A stretch of DNA of 64,000 bases, taken from assembly GCF_000220705.2 (NCBI RefSeq), contig NZ_CP023202.1, forward strand, positions 3,534,001-3,598,000, in the 5' to 3' direction. The translations under genes and the position numbers were made by a program. The DNA is from Streptomyces xinghaiensis S187 (GTDB lineage: Bacteria > Actinomycetota > Actinomycetes > Streptomycetales > Streptomycetaceae). Shown here one piece after another: positions 40,707 to 49,961 of the stretch. Below the pieces are notes generated by a model. It ran no database searches. It was not told where the DNA came from and saw only the letters and a list, made by a program, of their open reading frames with translations. How positions within the stretch are numbered: position 1 is the first letter of the stretch; every line of letters starts with the position of its first letter.

Positions 40707-42263
40707 CTACGGCTGCGTGCTGTCGCACTGCTTGGCCAGCCGTTGCTCTTCCTCCGAAAGGCTGGGGCCCGGCGACGGAGTGGCGGCCCTGCTGGCGTCG
40801 TTGTCCTGGTCCTCGGTGCCGGTCCGGTCGCCCGGGGCGCCGGCCTCCTTCTGCCGTTCCTCGGCTTCCTTCTCCTTGGCGGCCTGTTCCTCGGCGGCGG
40901 CCTGCTGTTCGGCCTTCTTGCGGCAGGCGGTGGCCTGCTTGCCGAGGTCGCCGACCTTGTCGCGGGCCTGCGAGAGGCTCGCGACCGCGATGGTCTCCTT
41001 GACCTGGTTGCGCTGGTAGACCGGAAGGTACTTGAGTTCGATCTCGGGGTGGTCCTCGTGGACCTTGTTGAGGCTGATCCAGGCGAGGTCCTGGCTGATC
41101 CCCTGGTAGAGCGCGACGTGCTCGCCCTCGGTGCCCACGTAGTACTGGGTCTGGGTCCAGCGGTATCCGGCGTAGAGGCCGCCGCCGAGGACGCCCAGCA
41201 CGAGGACGAGCCCCAGGGATCTCTTGAGCCACTTGCCGCGCCGCGGCTTGCTCAGATCACCACCGGCGTAGTCGCCGTAGACGCCGTCACCGGGCGGGTC
41301 GCCGATCGGGTCGCCGCTGCCGGGCGGGCCGAAACCGCCCGCCGGGGCGCCGGGGTTCTGGCCCTGCTGGGGCACACCCCGGCCGAGGCCGGCCGCGCGC
41401 CCCGCCGGGGTCTGCATCGCGCCGTTGTCGCCGAGCTGCGCCTGGTTCTCGGCGACGGCGCCGACCACCACGGGGGTGTCGTTGAGCCGGCCGGAGAGGG
41501 TGTCGGTGCCGTCCACGTCGAGGACGTCGGCCACGATGCAGGTGATGTTGTCGGGGCCGCCGCCGCGCAGCGCGAGCTGGATGAGCTCCTGCACGGTCTC
41601 GTGCGGGCCCTGGTAGCCGGCGAGGGTGTCCTCCAGCGTCTGGTGGCTGACGACGCCGGAGAGCCCGTCGGAGCAGATGAGGTAGCGGTCGCCGGCCCGG
41701 ACCTCGCGGATGGAGAGATCGGGCTCGACGTGGTCGCCGCTGCCCAGCGCGCGCATCAGCAGGGAGCGCTGCGGGTGGGTGGTGGCCTCCTCCTCGGTGA
41801 TCCGGCCCTCGTCCACCAGCCGCTGGACCCAGGTGTGGTCCTGGGTGATCTGGGAGAGGACGCCGTCGCGGAGGAGGTAGGCGCGGGAGTCGCCGACGTG
41901 GACCAGGCCGAGGCGGCGGCCCGTCCACAGCAGCGCGGTGAGGGTGGTGCCCATGCCCTCCAGCTGCGGGTCCTCCTCCACCATCACGCGCAGCTGGTCG
42001 TTGGCGCGCTGCACGGCCGTGCCGAGGGAGGTGAGGACGTCCGAGCCGGGGACGTCGTCGTCGAGCTGGACGAGGGTGGAGATCACCTCGGAGCTGGCGA
42101 CCTCGCCCGCCGCCTGGCCGCCCATGCCGTCGGCGATGGCGAGGAGGCGGGGGCCGGCGTAACCGGAGTCCTCGTTGCCCTCGCGGATCATGCCTTTGTG
42201 CGATCCGGCGGCGAAGCGCAGTGACAGACTCATGCGCACCTCGCCTGTCGGCTCCGGGTACAT
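40707..42263 (-). CDS. pstP: PP2C-type Ser/Thr phosphatase PstP
   Basis: A metal-dependent phosphatase (518 residues from this start) that opposes PknB. The PP2C motifs are EGNEDSGY, LLAIADGMGG, VHVGDSRAYL, CSDGLSGVV and GGGPDNITCI, all in the first 250 residues. A membrane segment near residue 350 (SLGLVLVLGVLGGGLYAGY) carries an extracellular domain with a Glu/Lys/Ala-rich coiled part and a Ser/Pro-rich tail. The start is uncertain. ATG 42263 (MYPEPTGEVRMSL) follows other Streptomyces, GTG 42269 has a better-spaced GGAGG, and ATG 42233 begins right before the phosphatase fold. Confidence 0.92.
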   Translation of the reverse strand: MYPEPTGEVRMSLSLRFAAGSHKGMIREGNEDSGYAGPRLLAIADGMGGQAAGEVASSEVISTLVQLDDDVPGSDVLTSLGTAVQRANDQLRVMVEEDPQLEGMGTTLTALLWTGRRLGLVHVGDSRAYLLRDGVLSQITQDHTWVQRLVDEGRITEEEATTHPQRSLLMRALGSGDHVEPDLSIREVRAGDRYLICSDGLSGVVSHQTLEDTLAGYQGPHETVQELIQLALRGGGPDNITCIVADVLDVDGTDTLSGRLNDTPVVVGAVAENQAQLGDNGAMQTPAGRAAGLGRGVPQQGQNPGAPAGGFGPPGSGDPIGDPPGDGVYGDYAGGDLSKPRRGKWLKRSLGLVLVLGVLGGGLYAGYRWTQTQYYVGTEGEHVALYQGISQDLAWISLNKVHEDHPEIELKYLPVYQRNQVKETIAVASLSQARDKVGDLGKQATACRKKAEQQAAAEEQAAKEKEAEERQKEAGAPGDRTGTEDQDNDASRAATPSPGPSLSEEEQRLAKQCDSTQP

Positions 42264-42371
42264 CCGCACGGTGCCCACCCTCCGGTCGGGAGCGCGCGGG
42301 AGTCCCCTGCCGGGACGGTCCCGGCGGCTGTGTCCGCCGGGGCGCGCTCGCTCCGCTCGCTCATTGTCTTA

Positions 42372-42893
42372 CTACTTCCGCAGCTCGATGACGGTCTTGC
42401 CGATGCGGATCGGCGCACCCGGCGGAATCGGCGTCGGCGCGGTGAGTCGGTTCCGGTCGAGATAGGTGCCGTTGGTGGAGCCGAGGTCCTCGACGATCCA
42501 CTGGCCGTCCCGGTCCGGGTAGATCCTGGCGTGCCGGCTGGAGGCGTAGTCGTCGTCGAGCACGATGGTCGAGTCGTGCGCCCGGCCGAGGCTGATGGTC
42601 TGCCCCTGCAGCGCGACGGTGGTGCCCGTCAACGTGCCCTCGGTGACGACGAGTTTGGTCGGGGCGCCACGCCGCTGCCGGCCCCCGCCGCGGCCGCCCG
42701 TCTGCTGGCGCGGGGGCTGCGGCGGACGTGCCGCCGGGGCCGCGCGGCCGGACTCGGCGCCGCGGCGTGCCGCGCGCTGCGTCACGCGGGTGCCGAACAG
42801 ATCGCTGCGGATGACCTGTACGGCCACGATGACGAACAGCCACAGTACGGCGAGAAAACCCAGCCGCATGACCGTCAGGGTCAGCTCTGACAT
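42372..42893 (-). CDS. fhaB: FHA domain membrane protein FhaB (FipA-type)
   Basis: A 173-residue protein with an N-terminal membrane segment (residues 8-28, VMRLGFLAVLWLFVIVAVQV), a basic Gly/Arg-rich linker and a C-terminal FHA domain. The phosphothreonine-binding residues lie in SLGRAHDSTIVLDDDYASSRHARI and LGSTNGTYL. It binds phosphorylated partners of PknB and scaffolds division proteins. It lies 10 bases after fhaA and about 108 bases before pstP. Confidence 0.94.
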   Translation of the reverse strand: MSELTLTVMRLGFLAVLWLFVIVAVQVIRSDLFGTRVTQRAARRGAESGRAAPAARPPQPPRQQTGGRGGGRQRRGAPTKLVVTEGTLTGTTVALQGQTISLGRAHDSTIVLDDDYASSRHARIYPDRDGQWIVEDLGSTNGTYLDRNRLTAPTPIPPGAPIRIGKTVIELRK

Positions 42894-42903
42894 TGCCCCC
42901 GCT

Positions 42904-43740
42904 TCACCCTTCGGCTTGCCGGTAAACGATGGTGGTACTGCCCACGACGATTCGCGAGCCGTCGCGGAGCGTAGCGCGGGTGGTGTGCTGTCCGTCCACC
43001 ACGATGCCGTTGGTCGACCCGAGATCCTGGATCACCGTGGGCGTCCCCGTCCGGATTTCGCAGTGCCGGCGGGAGACTCCGGGGTCGTCGATGCGGACGT
43101 CGGTCTCGGTGCTGCGGCCGAGGACCAGCGTCGGACGGGAGATCTGGTGGCGGGTGCCGTTGATCTCGATCCAGCGGCGGGTCTGCGCGCCGGGCAGCGG
43201 TGACGCGCCGGGCAGCCGCGACACCGGCGCCGGTCCGGGTGGAGGCCCGGGCGGGGGGCCGGGCGGCGGCGAGGACGGCATCGGCGGCGGACCGCCGGGC
43301 TGCGCCGGGTAGCCGCCGGGGTGCGGCGCCGCGGCGGGGCGGCGGCCGGCCGGGGCCTGGGACTCGCTGGAGGCGAGGGTGCGGCTGCGGACCCGGTACA
43401 GGCCGGTGTCGAGGTCCTCGGCCTTCTCCAGATGGACCTGGACCGAGCCCATGAAGGTGTAGCGCTGCTGCTTGGCGTAGTCGCGGACCATGCCGGACAG
43501 TTCGTCGCCCAGCTGGCCGGAGTACGGGCTGAGGCGCTCGAAGTCCGGTGCGCTCAGCTCGACGATGAAGTCATTGGGCACGACCGTCCGCTCGCGGTTC
43601 CAGATGGTCGCGTTGTTGTCGCACTCGCGCTGGAGCGCGCCGGCGATCTCGACCGGCTGCACCTCGGACTTGAACACCTTGGCGAAGGTGCCGTTCACGA
43701 GACCCTCGAGACGCTGCTCGAAGCGCTTCAGTACTCCCAC
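42904..43740 (-). CDS. fhaA: FHA domain protein FhaA (DUF3662-FHA)
   Basis: A 278-residue protein. The N-terminal DUF3662 domain (1-120) opens GVLKRFEQRLEGLVNGTFAK. A Pro/Gly-rich linker contains PPPGPPPGPPPGP. A C-terminal FHA domain (about 190-278) has LVLGRSTETDVRI, GVSRRHCEI and LGSTNGIVVDG. In mycobacteria FhaA binds the phosphorylated pseudokinase of MurJ and so regulates lipid II export. It is the first gene of the PknB operon, and its promoter must lie in the 419-base spacer upstream. Confidence 0.94.
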   Translation of the reverse strand: MGVLKRFEQRLEGLVNGTFAKVFKSEVQPVEIAGALQRECDNNATIWNRERTVVPNDFIVELSAPDFERLSPYSGQLGDELSGMVRDYAKQQRYTFMGSVQVHLEKAEDLDTGLYRVRSRTLASSESQAPAGRRPAAAPHPGGYPAQPGGPPPMPSSPPPGPPPGPPPGPAPVSRLPGASPLPGAQTRRWIEINGTRHQISRPTLVLGRSTETDVRIDDPGVSRRHCEIRTGTPTVIQDLGSTNGIVVDGQHTTRATLRDGSRIVVGSTTIVYRQAEG

Positions 43741-44159
43741 TGGGCACCTCCTTCCCTGACCCGTGCCGCAACCCGCCGCTGGTACTGCCTACTGATCGTA
43801 TCCACGAGCCGCAAACACGACTGGTTCCACATCCCGCCCCTGCCTGTCAGTGTCGCCGCTCACAGGATCGTAGAGGCGGCTGCCAACAGTGTCCCGCAAC
43901 CTGCGGGGTGCTCGGGCGGTCGGGGGCGGGAAAGCGGAGCTCCGGGAGAAGATCGCCGGGACGGATGGGGAGAGAGCGGACGCACGGGGCGGGGAACGCG
44001 GCACCGGCGCGGGCCCTGCGCCGGGTCGCGCGGGGGCGCCGGAACGCATGTGAAGTCACCCTGGCCGGCGTGCTAATCTTCTGGATGTCGGAAGGCGCTC
44101 ACACACCACCGGCCCGAGAGGGTCCGGGAGATGTGAGAGAATCGTTCGGCAGCACCCAT
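43741..44159. promoter_or_regulatory. fhaA / tRNA-Leu divergent spacer
   Basis: No convincing gene. On the plus strand TAATCT (44074-44079) with GTGAAG 18 bases upstream (44050-44055) is a likely tRNA-Leu promoter; the same GCTAATCTTC precedes tRNA-Ile. The fhaA promoter must also be here on the minus strand but no good consensus was recognised. Confidence 0.5.
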
Positions 44160-44243
44160 GCGCGGGTGGCGGAATAGGCAGACGCGCTGGATTCAGGTTC
44201 CAGTGCCCGAAAGGGCGTGGGGGTTCAACTCCCCCCTCGCGCA
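44160..44243 (+). tRNA. tRNA-Leu (CAG)
   Basis: An 84-base class II tRNA: acceptor GCGCGGG with CTCGCGC, anticodon stem CTGGA/TCCAG with anticodon CAG at 44194-44196, a variable arm of the TGCCCGAAAGGGC type, T arm GGGGG/CCCCC with TTCAACT loop, and discriminator A. Confidence 0.96.
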
Positions 44244-44259
44244 CGCATGAGGTAACGGG

Positions 44260-44303
44260 AACGGGCCTCTTCGAGTGACACATGTCGCTCGGGGAGGCCC
44301 GTT
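44260..44303 (+). terminator. Long hairpin terminator after tRNA-Leu
   Basis: An outer 10-bp stem AACGGGCCTC (44260-44269) with 44294-44303, plus an inner stem CGAGTGACA/TGTCGCTCG with one G-T pair, leaving a 2-base loop. TTTCGTGTT follows. This is the longest terminator in the window. Confidence 0.92.
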
Positions 44304-44500
44304 TCGTGTTGCCGGGCCGGGCCGGGGCCGGGCCGCTACGGACGCTGAACCGCGGCGCAGGGCGGGAGACCGGTCCGCGCACCCGCCTCACCTGCCCGGT
44401 CTCGGCGGGGATCTTCGCCGCGCACTGAGCACGATCCTCTTCCGGACGGGGGTGACCGGCCCGCGGTGGGCCGCCCGCCGGACCGTGCGGTCCGCCGCGG

Positions 44501-45790
44501 TCAGCCGGCCGCGCGGCTCACCACCGCGGGCTCGCGGGCGAGGAGCGCGGTGAGCGCCGCGGCGGCGGGGATGACGGTGAGCACGACGAGCGCGGTGCCG
44601 TATCCGCCCGTCAGATCGTGGCCCAGGGAGATGGCGAGCGGTCCGAAGGCGCTCGCGGCGATGGTGAGGGTGTGGGCGCTGCCGCGGATGGCACCGAGAT
44701 GGGCGGTGCCGAAGTAGCGCGGGTAGGCGGCGGATTCGATCACCCGCAGGAGGCCGCCCGACGCCCCCAGGAGCAGCCCGTAGCCGATCGCCGTCCACCC
44801 GGGCTCCACGTACCGCGCGGAGAGCACGGCGCCGGCGAGGACCGCCATGGCGCCGGCGAGGACGGCTCTGGGCGGCAGGCGGTCCACGAGGGCCCCGGCG
44901 GCGAGCGTGGCCAGCAGGGCCGCGGCCGTCTGCGGCAGGAAGTTGGCGGCGGCTTCGACGGGGGTGAGCCCGCGTTCGCCGAGCAGGGCGATCTGGTGGA
45001 AGTTCAGGCCGGTGGTGAGCATGCTGCTGGCGGACAGACCGGCCGCCACGGCCCAGAACATCCCGGTGCGCAGGGCCCGGCGCAGGGGCACACCGGCGGG
45101 CGGGCCCCCGGTGTCCGCTCCGGGGGCCGGGGGGATGCCGTCGACGTGCTGGCCGAGGTCGGCGGGCCGGTTGCGGATGCCGAACAGGGCGAGGGGAAGG
45201 ACGATGAGCCAGACGGCGATGCCCTCGATCGCCCACGCCTGGCGCCAGCCGTACCCGTGGATCAGCCGCTCCACCAGGACCGGGGCGAGGGAGATGCCCG
45301 CCGCGCCGACGGCGCTGGTGATGCCGAGGGCCATGCCGCGGCGCTTGTCGAACCAGTAGGCGACGGTCGTCGTGGCCACGAGGGAGAGAGCGCCCTGGCC
45401 GGTCATGCGGACGCCGACGAACCCGGCGGTCAGCCCGGTGAGGCCGGTGACGAAGGACAGGCCGAGGAGCACCGCACCGAAGACGGCGCCGACGGCGGCG
45501 ATCACCCGCCGGGGGCCGTACCGGTCGATCGCGCGGCCCACCAGTGGCATCGCGCAGGCGCCGATGAGCGTGCCGGTGAGGTAGGCCGTGGACACCTCGG
45601 TGCGGCTGATGCCGAGACCGGTGATGAGCGGGTCGATGAAGACGGAGATGCCGGCGGTCTGGCCGGGGGCCGTCATCGCCATGGCGAGCGCCGAGTAGGC
45701 GACGATCCGCCAGCCGTGGAACGGCTTGCCGGTCGTGGCGGGGGCGTGCGCCGGGGCGTCCGGACGGGCTTGTTCCGCGGGCCGGTTCAG
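44501..45790 (-). CDS. MFS transporter, probably starting at CTG
   Basis: A 12-segment major facilitator of the oxalate/formate antiporter or monocarboxylate type (VGRAIDRYGPRRVIAAVGAV loop, R-rich loop after TM6). An ATG start at 45682 would give 393 residues but cut off the first half of TM1. Upstream in frame, KPFHGWRIVAYSALA continues the expected TM1 with no ATG, GTG or TTG until a TGA at 45802. Directly after that stop, GAGGAGG is followed by CTG at 45790, giving a 429-residue protein. CTG is therefore the likely start. Substrate unknown; no partner gene is adjacent. Confidence 0.75.
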   Translation of the reverse strand: MNRPAEQARPDAPAHAPATTGKPFHGWRIVAYSALAMAMTAPGQTAGISVFIDPLITGLGISRTEVSTAYLTGTLIGACAMPLVGRAIDRYGPRRVIAAVGAVFGAVLLGLSFVTGLTGLTAGFVGVRMTGQGALSLVATTTVAYWFDKRRGMALGITSAVGAAGISLAPVLVERLIHGYGWRQAWAIEGIAVWLIVLPLALFGIRNRPADLGQHVDGIPPAPGADTGGPPAGVPLRRALRTGMFWAVAAGLSASSMLTTGLNFHQIALLGERGLTPVEAAANFLPQTAAALLATLAAGALVDRLPPRAVLAGAMAVLAGAVLSARYVEPGWTAIGYGLLLGASGGLLRVIESAAYPRYFGTAHLGAIRGSAHTLTIAASAFGPLAISLGHDLTGGYGTALVVLTVIPAAAALTALLAREPAVVSRAAG

Positions 45791-45949
45791 GGGTCCTCCT
45801 CACGAGAGCCGTGCCTCCCGGCGGCCGGGGGCGCCGGGAGGATGTCCGCACCCCATCAGACCTTATTCCGAGGGACCACGGGCCCGGCCGGGACCGTCGT
45901 CGGCGGCCTGTCCCGGCCCGCCGGGAGGCGGCGGGCCGGGACTGCGGGG

Positions 45950-47452
45950 TCAGTGCCCGGCGGTGAGCTGGCCGGCGAGCTTGGTGTGCATCTCGGCGCT
46001 GGGCTTGTTCAGGCCGACGATGGTGACCTTCTTGCCGCGCTGGGCGTACTTGGTCTCGATGGCGTCCAGGGCGGCGACGGAGGAGGCGTCCCAGATGTGG
46101 GCGTCGGTGAGGTCGATGACGACGTCGTCCGGGTCGTCCTTGTAGTCGAACTGGTAGACGAGGTCGTTGGAGGAGGCGAAGAACAGCTCGCCGGTGACCG
46201 CGTAGACCACCTGGTTGCCGTCGGGGTCGACCACGCCGGAGACCTCGGCGAGGTGGGCGACGCGCTTGGCGAAGATCACCAACGCGGTGACGCAGCCGAC
46301 GATCACGCCGATGGCGAGGTTGTGGGTGATGACGACCACGGCGACGGTCGCGGCCATGACGACGGTCTCGCCCAGCGGCATCCGCTTCAGCGTCCCGGGC
46401 TGGACGGAGTGCCAGTCGAAGGTGGCGGCCGAGACGAGGATCATCACGGCGACCAGGGCGGCCATCGGGATGTCGGAGACGACGGGCCCGAAGACCACGA
46501 CCAGGACCAGCAGGAACATGCCGGCCAGGAAGGTGGACAGCCGGGTGCGGGCCCCGGAGGTCTTCACGTTGATCATCGTCTGGCCGATCATGGCGCAGCC
46601 GCCCATGCCGCCGAAGAAGCCGGTGACGACGTTGGCGACGCCCTGGCCGATGGACTCCCGGGTCTTGTTGGAGTGGGTGTCGGTGATGTCGTCGACCAGC
46701 TTGGCGGTCATCAGTGACTCCATCAGGCCGACCAGCGCGAAGGCGAGGGAGTACGGGGCGATGACGGTGAGCGTCTCCAGCGTCAGCGGCACCTCGGGCA
46801 GGCCGGGGACCGGCAGCGAGGACGGCAGCTCGCCCTTGTCGCCGACCGTCGGGACGGCCAGGCCGGCGCCGATGGTGATCAGCGTCAGGATGACGATGGA
46901 GACGAGCGGGGCCGGGACCGCCTTCGTCAGCCGCGGGAAGAGCACCATCAGCGCAAGGCCCCCGGTGACCAGCGGGTAGACGGCCCAGGGCACGTTCCGC
47001 AGCTCGGGGACCTGGGCCAGGAAGATCAGGATCGCGAGGGCGTTGACGAAGCCGACCATCACCGAGCGCGGAACGAAGCGCATCAGCTTGGCCACGCCCA
47101 CCGCGCCCAGGGCGATCTGCATGAGGCCGCCGAGGATCACCGCGGCGATCAGGTGCCCCAGGCCGTACTCGTGGTTGAGCGGTGCGATGACCAGCGCGAT
47201 CGCACCGGTCGCCGCCGAGATCATGGCCTTCCGGCCGCCCACGACGGAGATCACCACGGCCATGGTGAAGGAGGCGAACAGGCCGATGGCGGGGTCGACT
47301 CCGGCGATGATCGAGAAGGAGATGGCCTCCGGGATCAGGGCCAGGGCGACCACGAGGCCGGCCAGCACCTCGGTGCGGAACACCTTCGGGGAGGCGAGCC
47401 AGTCGGGCCGGGACAAGCGGAACTTGGGCACTGCGGACAGCGAGAAGGACAT
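45950..47452 (-). CDS. SulP family anion permease with STAS domain
   Basis: A 500-residue SulP/SLC26-type transporter (sulfate, bicarbonate or related anions). It starts with PDWLASPKVFRTEVLAGLVVALALIPEAISF, the family N-terminus. The membrane core (about 20-380) includes GFFGGMGGCAMIGQTMINVKTSG (shown here only to mark positions 265-290; glycine-rich). A cytoplasmic STAS domain (about 400-495) contains VIDLTDAHIWDASSVAALD. It is divergent from a MerR gene with a shared operator region, so MerR control is probable. The exact substrate cannot be told from the sequence. Confidence 0.9.
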   Translation of the reverse strand: MSFSLSAVPKFRLSRPDWLASPKVFRTEVLAGLVVALALIPEAISFSIIAGVDPAIGLFASFTMAVVISVVGGRKAMISAATGAIALVIAPLNHEYGLGHLIAAVILGGLMQIALGAVGVAKLMRFVPRSVMVGFVNALAILIFLAQVPELRNVPWAVYPLVTGGLALMVLFPRLTKAVPAPLVSIVILTLITIGAGLAVPTVGDKGELPSSLPVPGLPEVPLTLETLTVIAPYSLAFALVGLMESLMTAKLVDDITDTHSNKTRESIGQGVANVVTGFFGGMGGCAMIGQTMINVKTSGARTRLSTFLAGMFLLVLVVVFGPVVSDIPMAALVAVMILVSAATFDWHSVQPGTLKRMPLGETVVMAATVAVVVITHNLAIGVIVGCVTALVIFAKRVAHLAEVSGVVDPDGNQVVYAVTGELFFASSNDLVYQFDYKDDPDDVVIDLTDAHIWDASSVAALDAIETKYAQRGKKVTIVGLNKPSAEMHTKLAGQLTAGH

Positions 47453-47701
47453 GCAACCGTTTCTGTTCGGGCGCAGACGTCCAACCGCTGGATGCCCACG
47501 CGTGCTCTGCTCCGCACCCGGTGCGGAATCCCGGCGGCCCGGCCTCGACGGGGGCCCTGCCGGTAGGGGGTGGCGGCCGTGGTGGCCGCCGGTCGGGCAT
47601 CATTGCCCGGAAGTCTGCGGATGCCGGCGGGGCCCGGTCGGGGCCGCAGTCCGGCGGTGGGGCCCGGGCCGCAGCTGTACAGCGCGGGCGTCCACGTCGA
47701 A

Positions 47702-47727
47702 ACCCTACCCTGACGTGAGGGCAGGGT
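47702..47727. promoter_or_regulatory. MerR-type operator between the SulP and MerR genes
   Basis: Ten-base arms (one mismatch) ACCCTACCCT (47702-47711) and AGGGCAGGGT (47718-47727) around GACGTG. It lies 120 bases before the MerR start in a 394-base divergent spacer. A near-identical palindrome occurs at 50358-50377 upstream of a decayed MerR gene. MerR-family operators of the CCCTGACGTNAGGG form are common. Confidence 0.7.
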
Positions 47728-47846
47728 GCGCATCGGAACTGTGAAATGCAGGCAAACAAGCGCTCGGATCATGTGATTCCAGACACGTGGGCTGGATCGA
47801 TGCGAACGTTCGAAGCGGTGGAACGGCAGAGGGAGCAGGCGCGGCG

Positions 47847-48248
47847 ATGACGGAGCGGCAGATGCAGATCGGCGAGGTGGCCGAGCGGACCGGCTTGTCA
47901 CTCCGCACGATCCGCCACTACGAGGACGTCGGTCTGGTCAGCCCCTCCGCCCGCAGCAAGGGCGGCTTCCGCCTCTACACCGACGCCGACGTCGAACGCC
48001 TCATGGTCGTCCGCCGGATGAAGCCGCTGGACTTCTCCCTGGAGGAGATGCGGGACCTGCTGGAGATCACCGACCGCCTCTCGGGCGACGGAGATCCGCC
48101 GGCGGGCGGGGAGCGGGAACGGCTGCGCGAGCGGCTGGACGCGTACCGCAAGGTCGCCGACGCCCGCTGCGAGACCCTGCGCGCCCAGCTGATGGCCGCC
48201 GAGGACTTCGCCGCCACGCTGCGCCGGCGGCTGGACGCGGACGGCTGA
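47847..48248 (+). CDS. MerR family transcriptional regulator
   Basis: A 133-residue regulator. The winged HTH (residues 4-72) reads MQIGEVAERTGLSLRTIRHY, then EDVGLVSPSARSKGGFRLYT and DVERLMVVRRMKPLDFSLEEM. The C-terminal half is a long dimerisation helix ending in an amphipathic stretch. Only one cysteine (in ADARCETLRAQL) is present, so no classic metal-binding pair is visible. ATG 47847 is preceded by GGGAG. It is divergent from the SulP permease and probably regulates it through the palindrome at 47702. Confidence 0.9.
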   Translation: MTERQMQIGEVAERTGLSLRTIRHYEDVGLVSPSARSKGGFRLYTDADVERLMVVRRMKPLDFSLEEMRDLLEITDRLSGDGDPPAGGERERLRERLDAYRKVADARCETLRAQLMAAEDFAATLRRRLDADG

Positions 48249-48359
48249 ACGGCACGGCGCGCAGGCGCCCACGGGCCCTCAAAGGGTGTGCCCGACGGTC
48301 CCGCACGGCCGGCGTCGCCGCGCCTCAGCGGCGCCCGTTCCGCCGCTGCCGGCGGGGGT

Positions 48360-49961
48360 CTACTGGTGGGCGGCCAGCAGGGGTTCCAGCCGGGCGTCGG
48401 GGAAGGCGCGACGGAAGGAGTTGGCCTGCCAGCGGTCCTGGAAGAGGGCCAGGTGCGCGTGGTCGCGGATCCTGGTCAGGGCCTCGCCGCGGGCCAGCCG
48501 GGAACCGTTGAGCGCTTCGGCCCCTTCGGCGTCGGTGGCCCTGGCCACGTGGTACGGGAGCGGCTCCAGCCGTACGGGGGCGGAGAACTCCCCGGCCATG
48601 CGGGCGGAGACCACGTCGAACTGCATGGGTCCCACGGCCGCCAGGACGGGTGCCTGGTCGCCGCGGAGCTCGGACACCAGGACCTGCACCACGCCCTCCT
48701 CGTCCAGCTGTGCGATACCGCGCCGGAACTGCTTGGAGCGGCTGATGTCGGCCGGACGGGCGACCGCGAAGTGCTCGGGCGCGAAGGTGGGCATGGCCGG
48801 GAACACCGCGGGCGGGCCGGCGTAGAGGGTGTCGCCGACGCGCAGCGCCGCGGCGTTGACCAGGCCGACGACGTCGCCCGGGTAGGCGGTGTCGACCATG
48901 GAACGGTCCTGGCCGAAGACGCTGTGCGCGTACTTGGTCGCGAACGGCTTGCCGGAGGCGGCGCGGGTGACGGTCGCCCCCCGTTCGAACACCCCGGAGC
49001 AGACCCGCAGGAACGCGATCCGGTCCCGGTGCGCGGGGTCCATGTTGGCCTGCACCTTGAAGACCAGGCCGGAGAACGGGGCGTCGACCGGGCGGGTGCC
49101 GCCGCCCTCCAGCTCGCGGGGTCCGGGCGGCGGCGCGTAGTCGACGAGGGCGTCGAGCAGCAGCCGTACCCCGATGTTGGAGATCGCGGCGCCGAAGAAG
49201 ACCGGGGTGGACTTCCCCGCCAGGAAGGACTCGCGGTCGAACCCGGCCCCGTCCGCCTGCAGCAACTCCAGCTCCTCGACCGCCTGTTCCCAGTCCGGAC
49301 CTTCCGCGGAGGCGGCCTCGGCGGCGGAGACCGGCTCCTCCAGCGCCTCCTTGGACCCGCCCGGGGTGCGGGTGTAGCGCAGCATGCGCTCGGGTTCACG
49401 GACGTCCACGAGCCCGCGCAGATGGCCGGCGATGCCCACCGGCCAGGTCACCGGAGTGGGACGGAGCCCGAACTCCCGCTCGATCTCGTCCAGCAGCTCC
49501 AGGGCCTCCCGGCCGGGCCGGTCCCACTTGTTGACGAAGGTGATGACCGGGATGCGGCGGTGCCGGCAGACGTCGAACAGCTTGCGGGTCTGCTCCTCCA
49601 GGCCCTTGGCCGCGTCGATGAGCATCACCGCACAGTCCACCGCGGCCAGCACCCGGTAGGTGTCCTCGGAGAAGTCCGCGTGCCCGGGGGTGTCCAGCAG
49701 GTTCAGCACACACCCGCGGTGGGCGAACTGCAGCACCGCGGAGGTCACGGAGATCCCGCGGGCCTTCTCCATCTCCATCCAGTCCGAGGCCACCCCGCGC
49801 CGCCCCGCCTTGCCGTGCACCGCGCCCGCCTCGGTGATCGCGTGCGCGTGCAGGGCCAGCGCCTCGGTCAGCGTCGACTTGCCCGCGTCCGGATGGCTGA
49901 TCACGGCGAAGGTCCGCCGCCGGGCCGCCTCACCCGCCGCCCACTGCGCGGCCGCGTTCAC
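48360..49961 (-). CDS. prfC: Peptide chain release factor 3
   Basis: A 533-residue translational GTPase that recycles RF1/RF2 after termination. G1 is SHPDAGKSTLTE, G2 is in KARGISVTS, G3 is DTPGHADFSED and G4 is FVNKWDR. Domain 2 and the RF3-specific C-terminal domain follow, with VGPMQFDVVSARM and LPYHVARATD. GTG at 49961 overlaps the stop of the decayed MerR frame by four bases. RF3 is patchily distributed in actinobacteria, and this location away from other translation genes suggests it moved here. Confidence 0.94.
   Translation of the reverse strand: MNAAAQWAAGEAARRRTFAVISHPDAGKSTLTEALALHAHAITEAGAVHGKAGRRGVASDWMEMEKARGISVTSAVLQFAHRGCVLNLLDTPGHADFSEDTYRVLAAVDCAVMLIDAAKGLEEQTRKLFDVCRHRRIPVITFVNKWDRPGREALELLDEIEREFGLRPTPVTWPVGIAGHLRGLVDVREPERMLRYTRTPGGSKEALEEPVSAAEAASAEGPDWEQAVEELELLQADGAGFDRESFLAGKSTPVFFGAAISNIGVRLLLDALVDYAPPPGPRELEGGGTRPVDAPFSGLVFKVQANMDPAHRDRIAFLRVCSGVFERGATVTRAASGKPFATKYAHSVFGQDRSMVDTAYPGDVVGLVNAAALRVGDTLYAGPPAVFPAMPTFAPEHFAVARPADISRSKQFRRGIAQLDEEGVVQVLVSELRGDQAPVLAAVGPMQFDVVSARMAGEFSAPVRLEPLPYHVARATDAEGAEALNGSRLARGEALTRIRDHAHLALFQDRWQANSFRRAFPDARLEPLLAAHQ

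Noticed and set aside
44388..47759. 1123-codon minus-strand ORF across the MFS and SulP genes
   Set aside because: It is out of frame with both transporters, which have clear membrane and STAS signatures in another frame.
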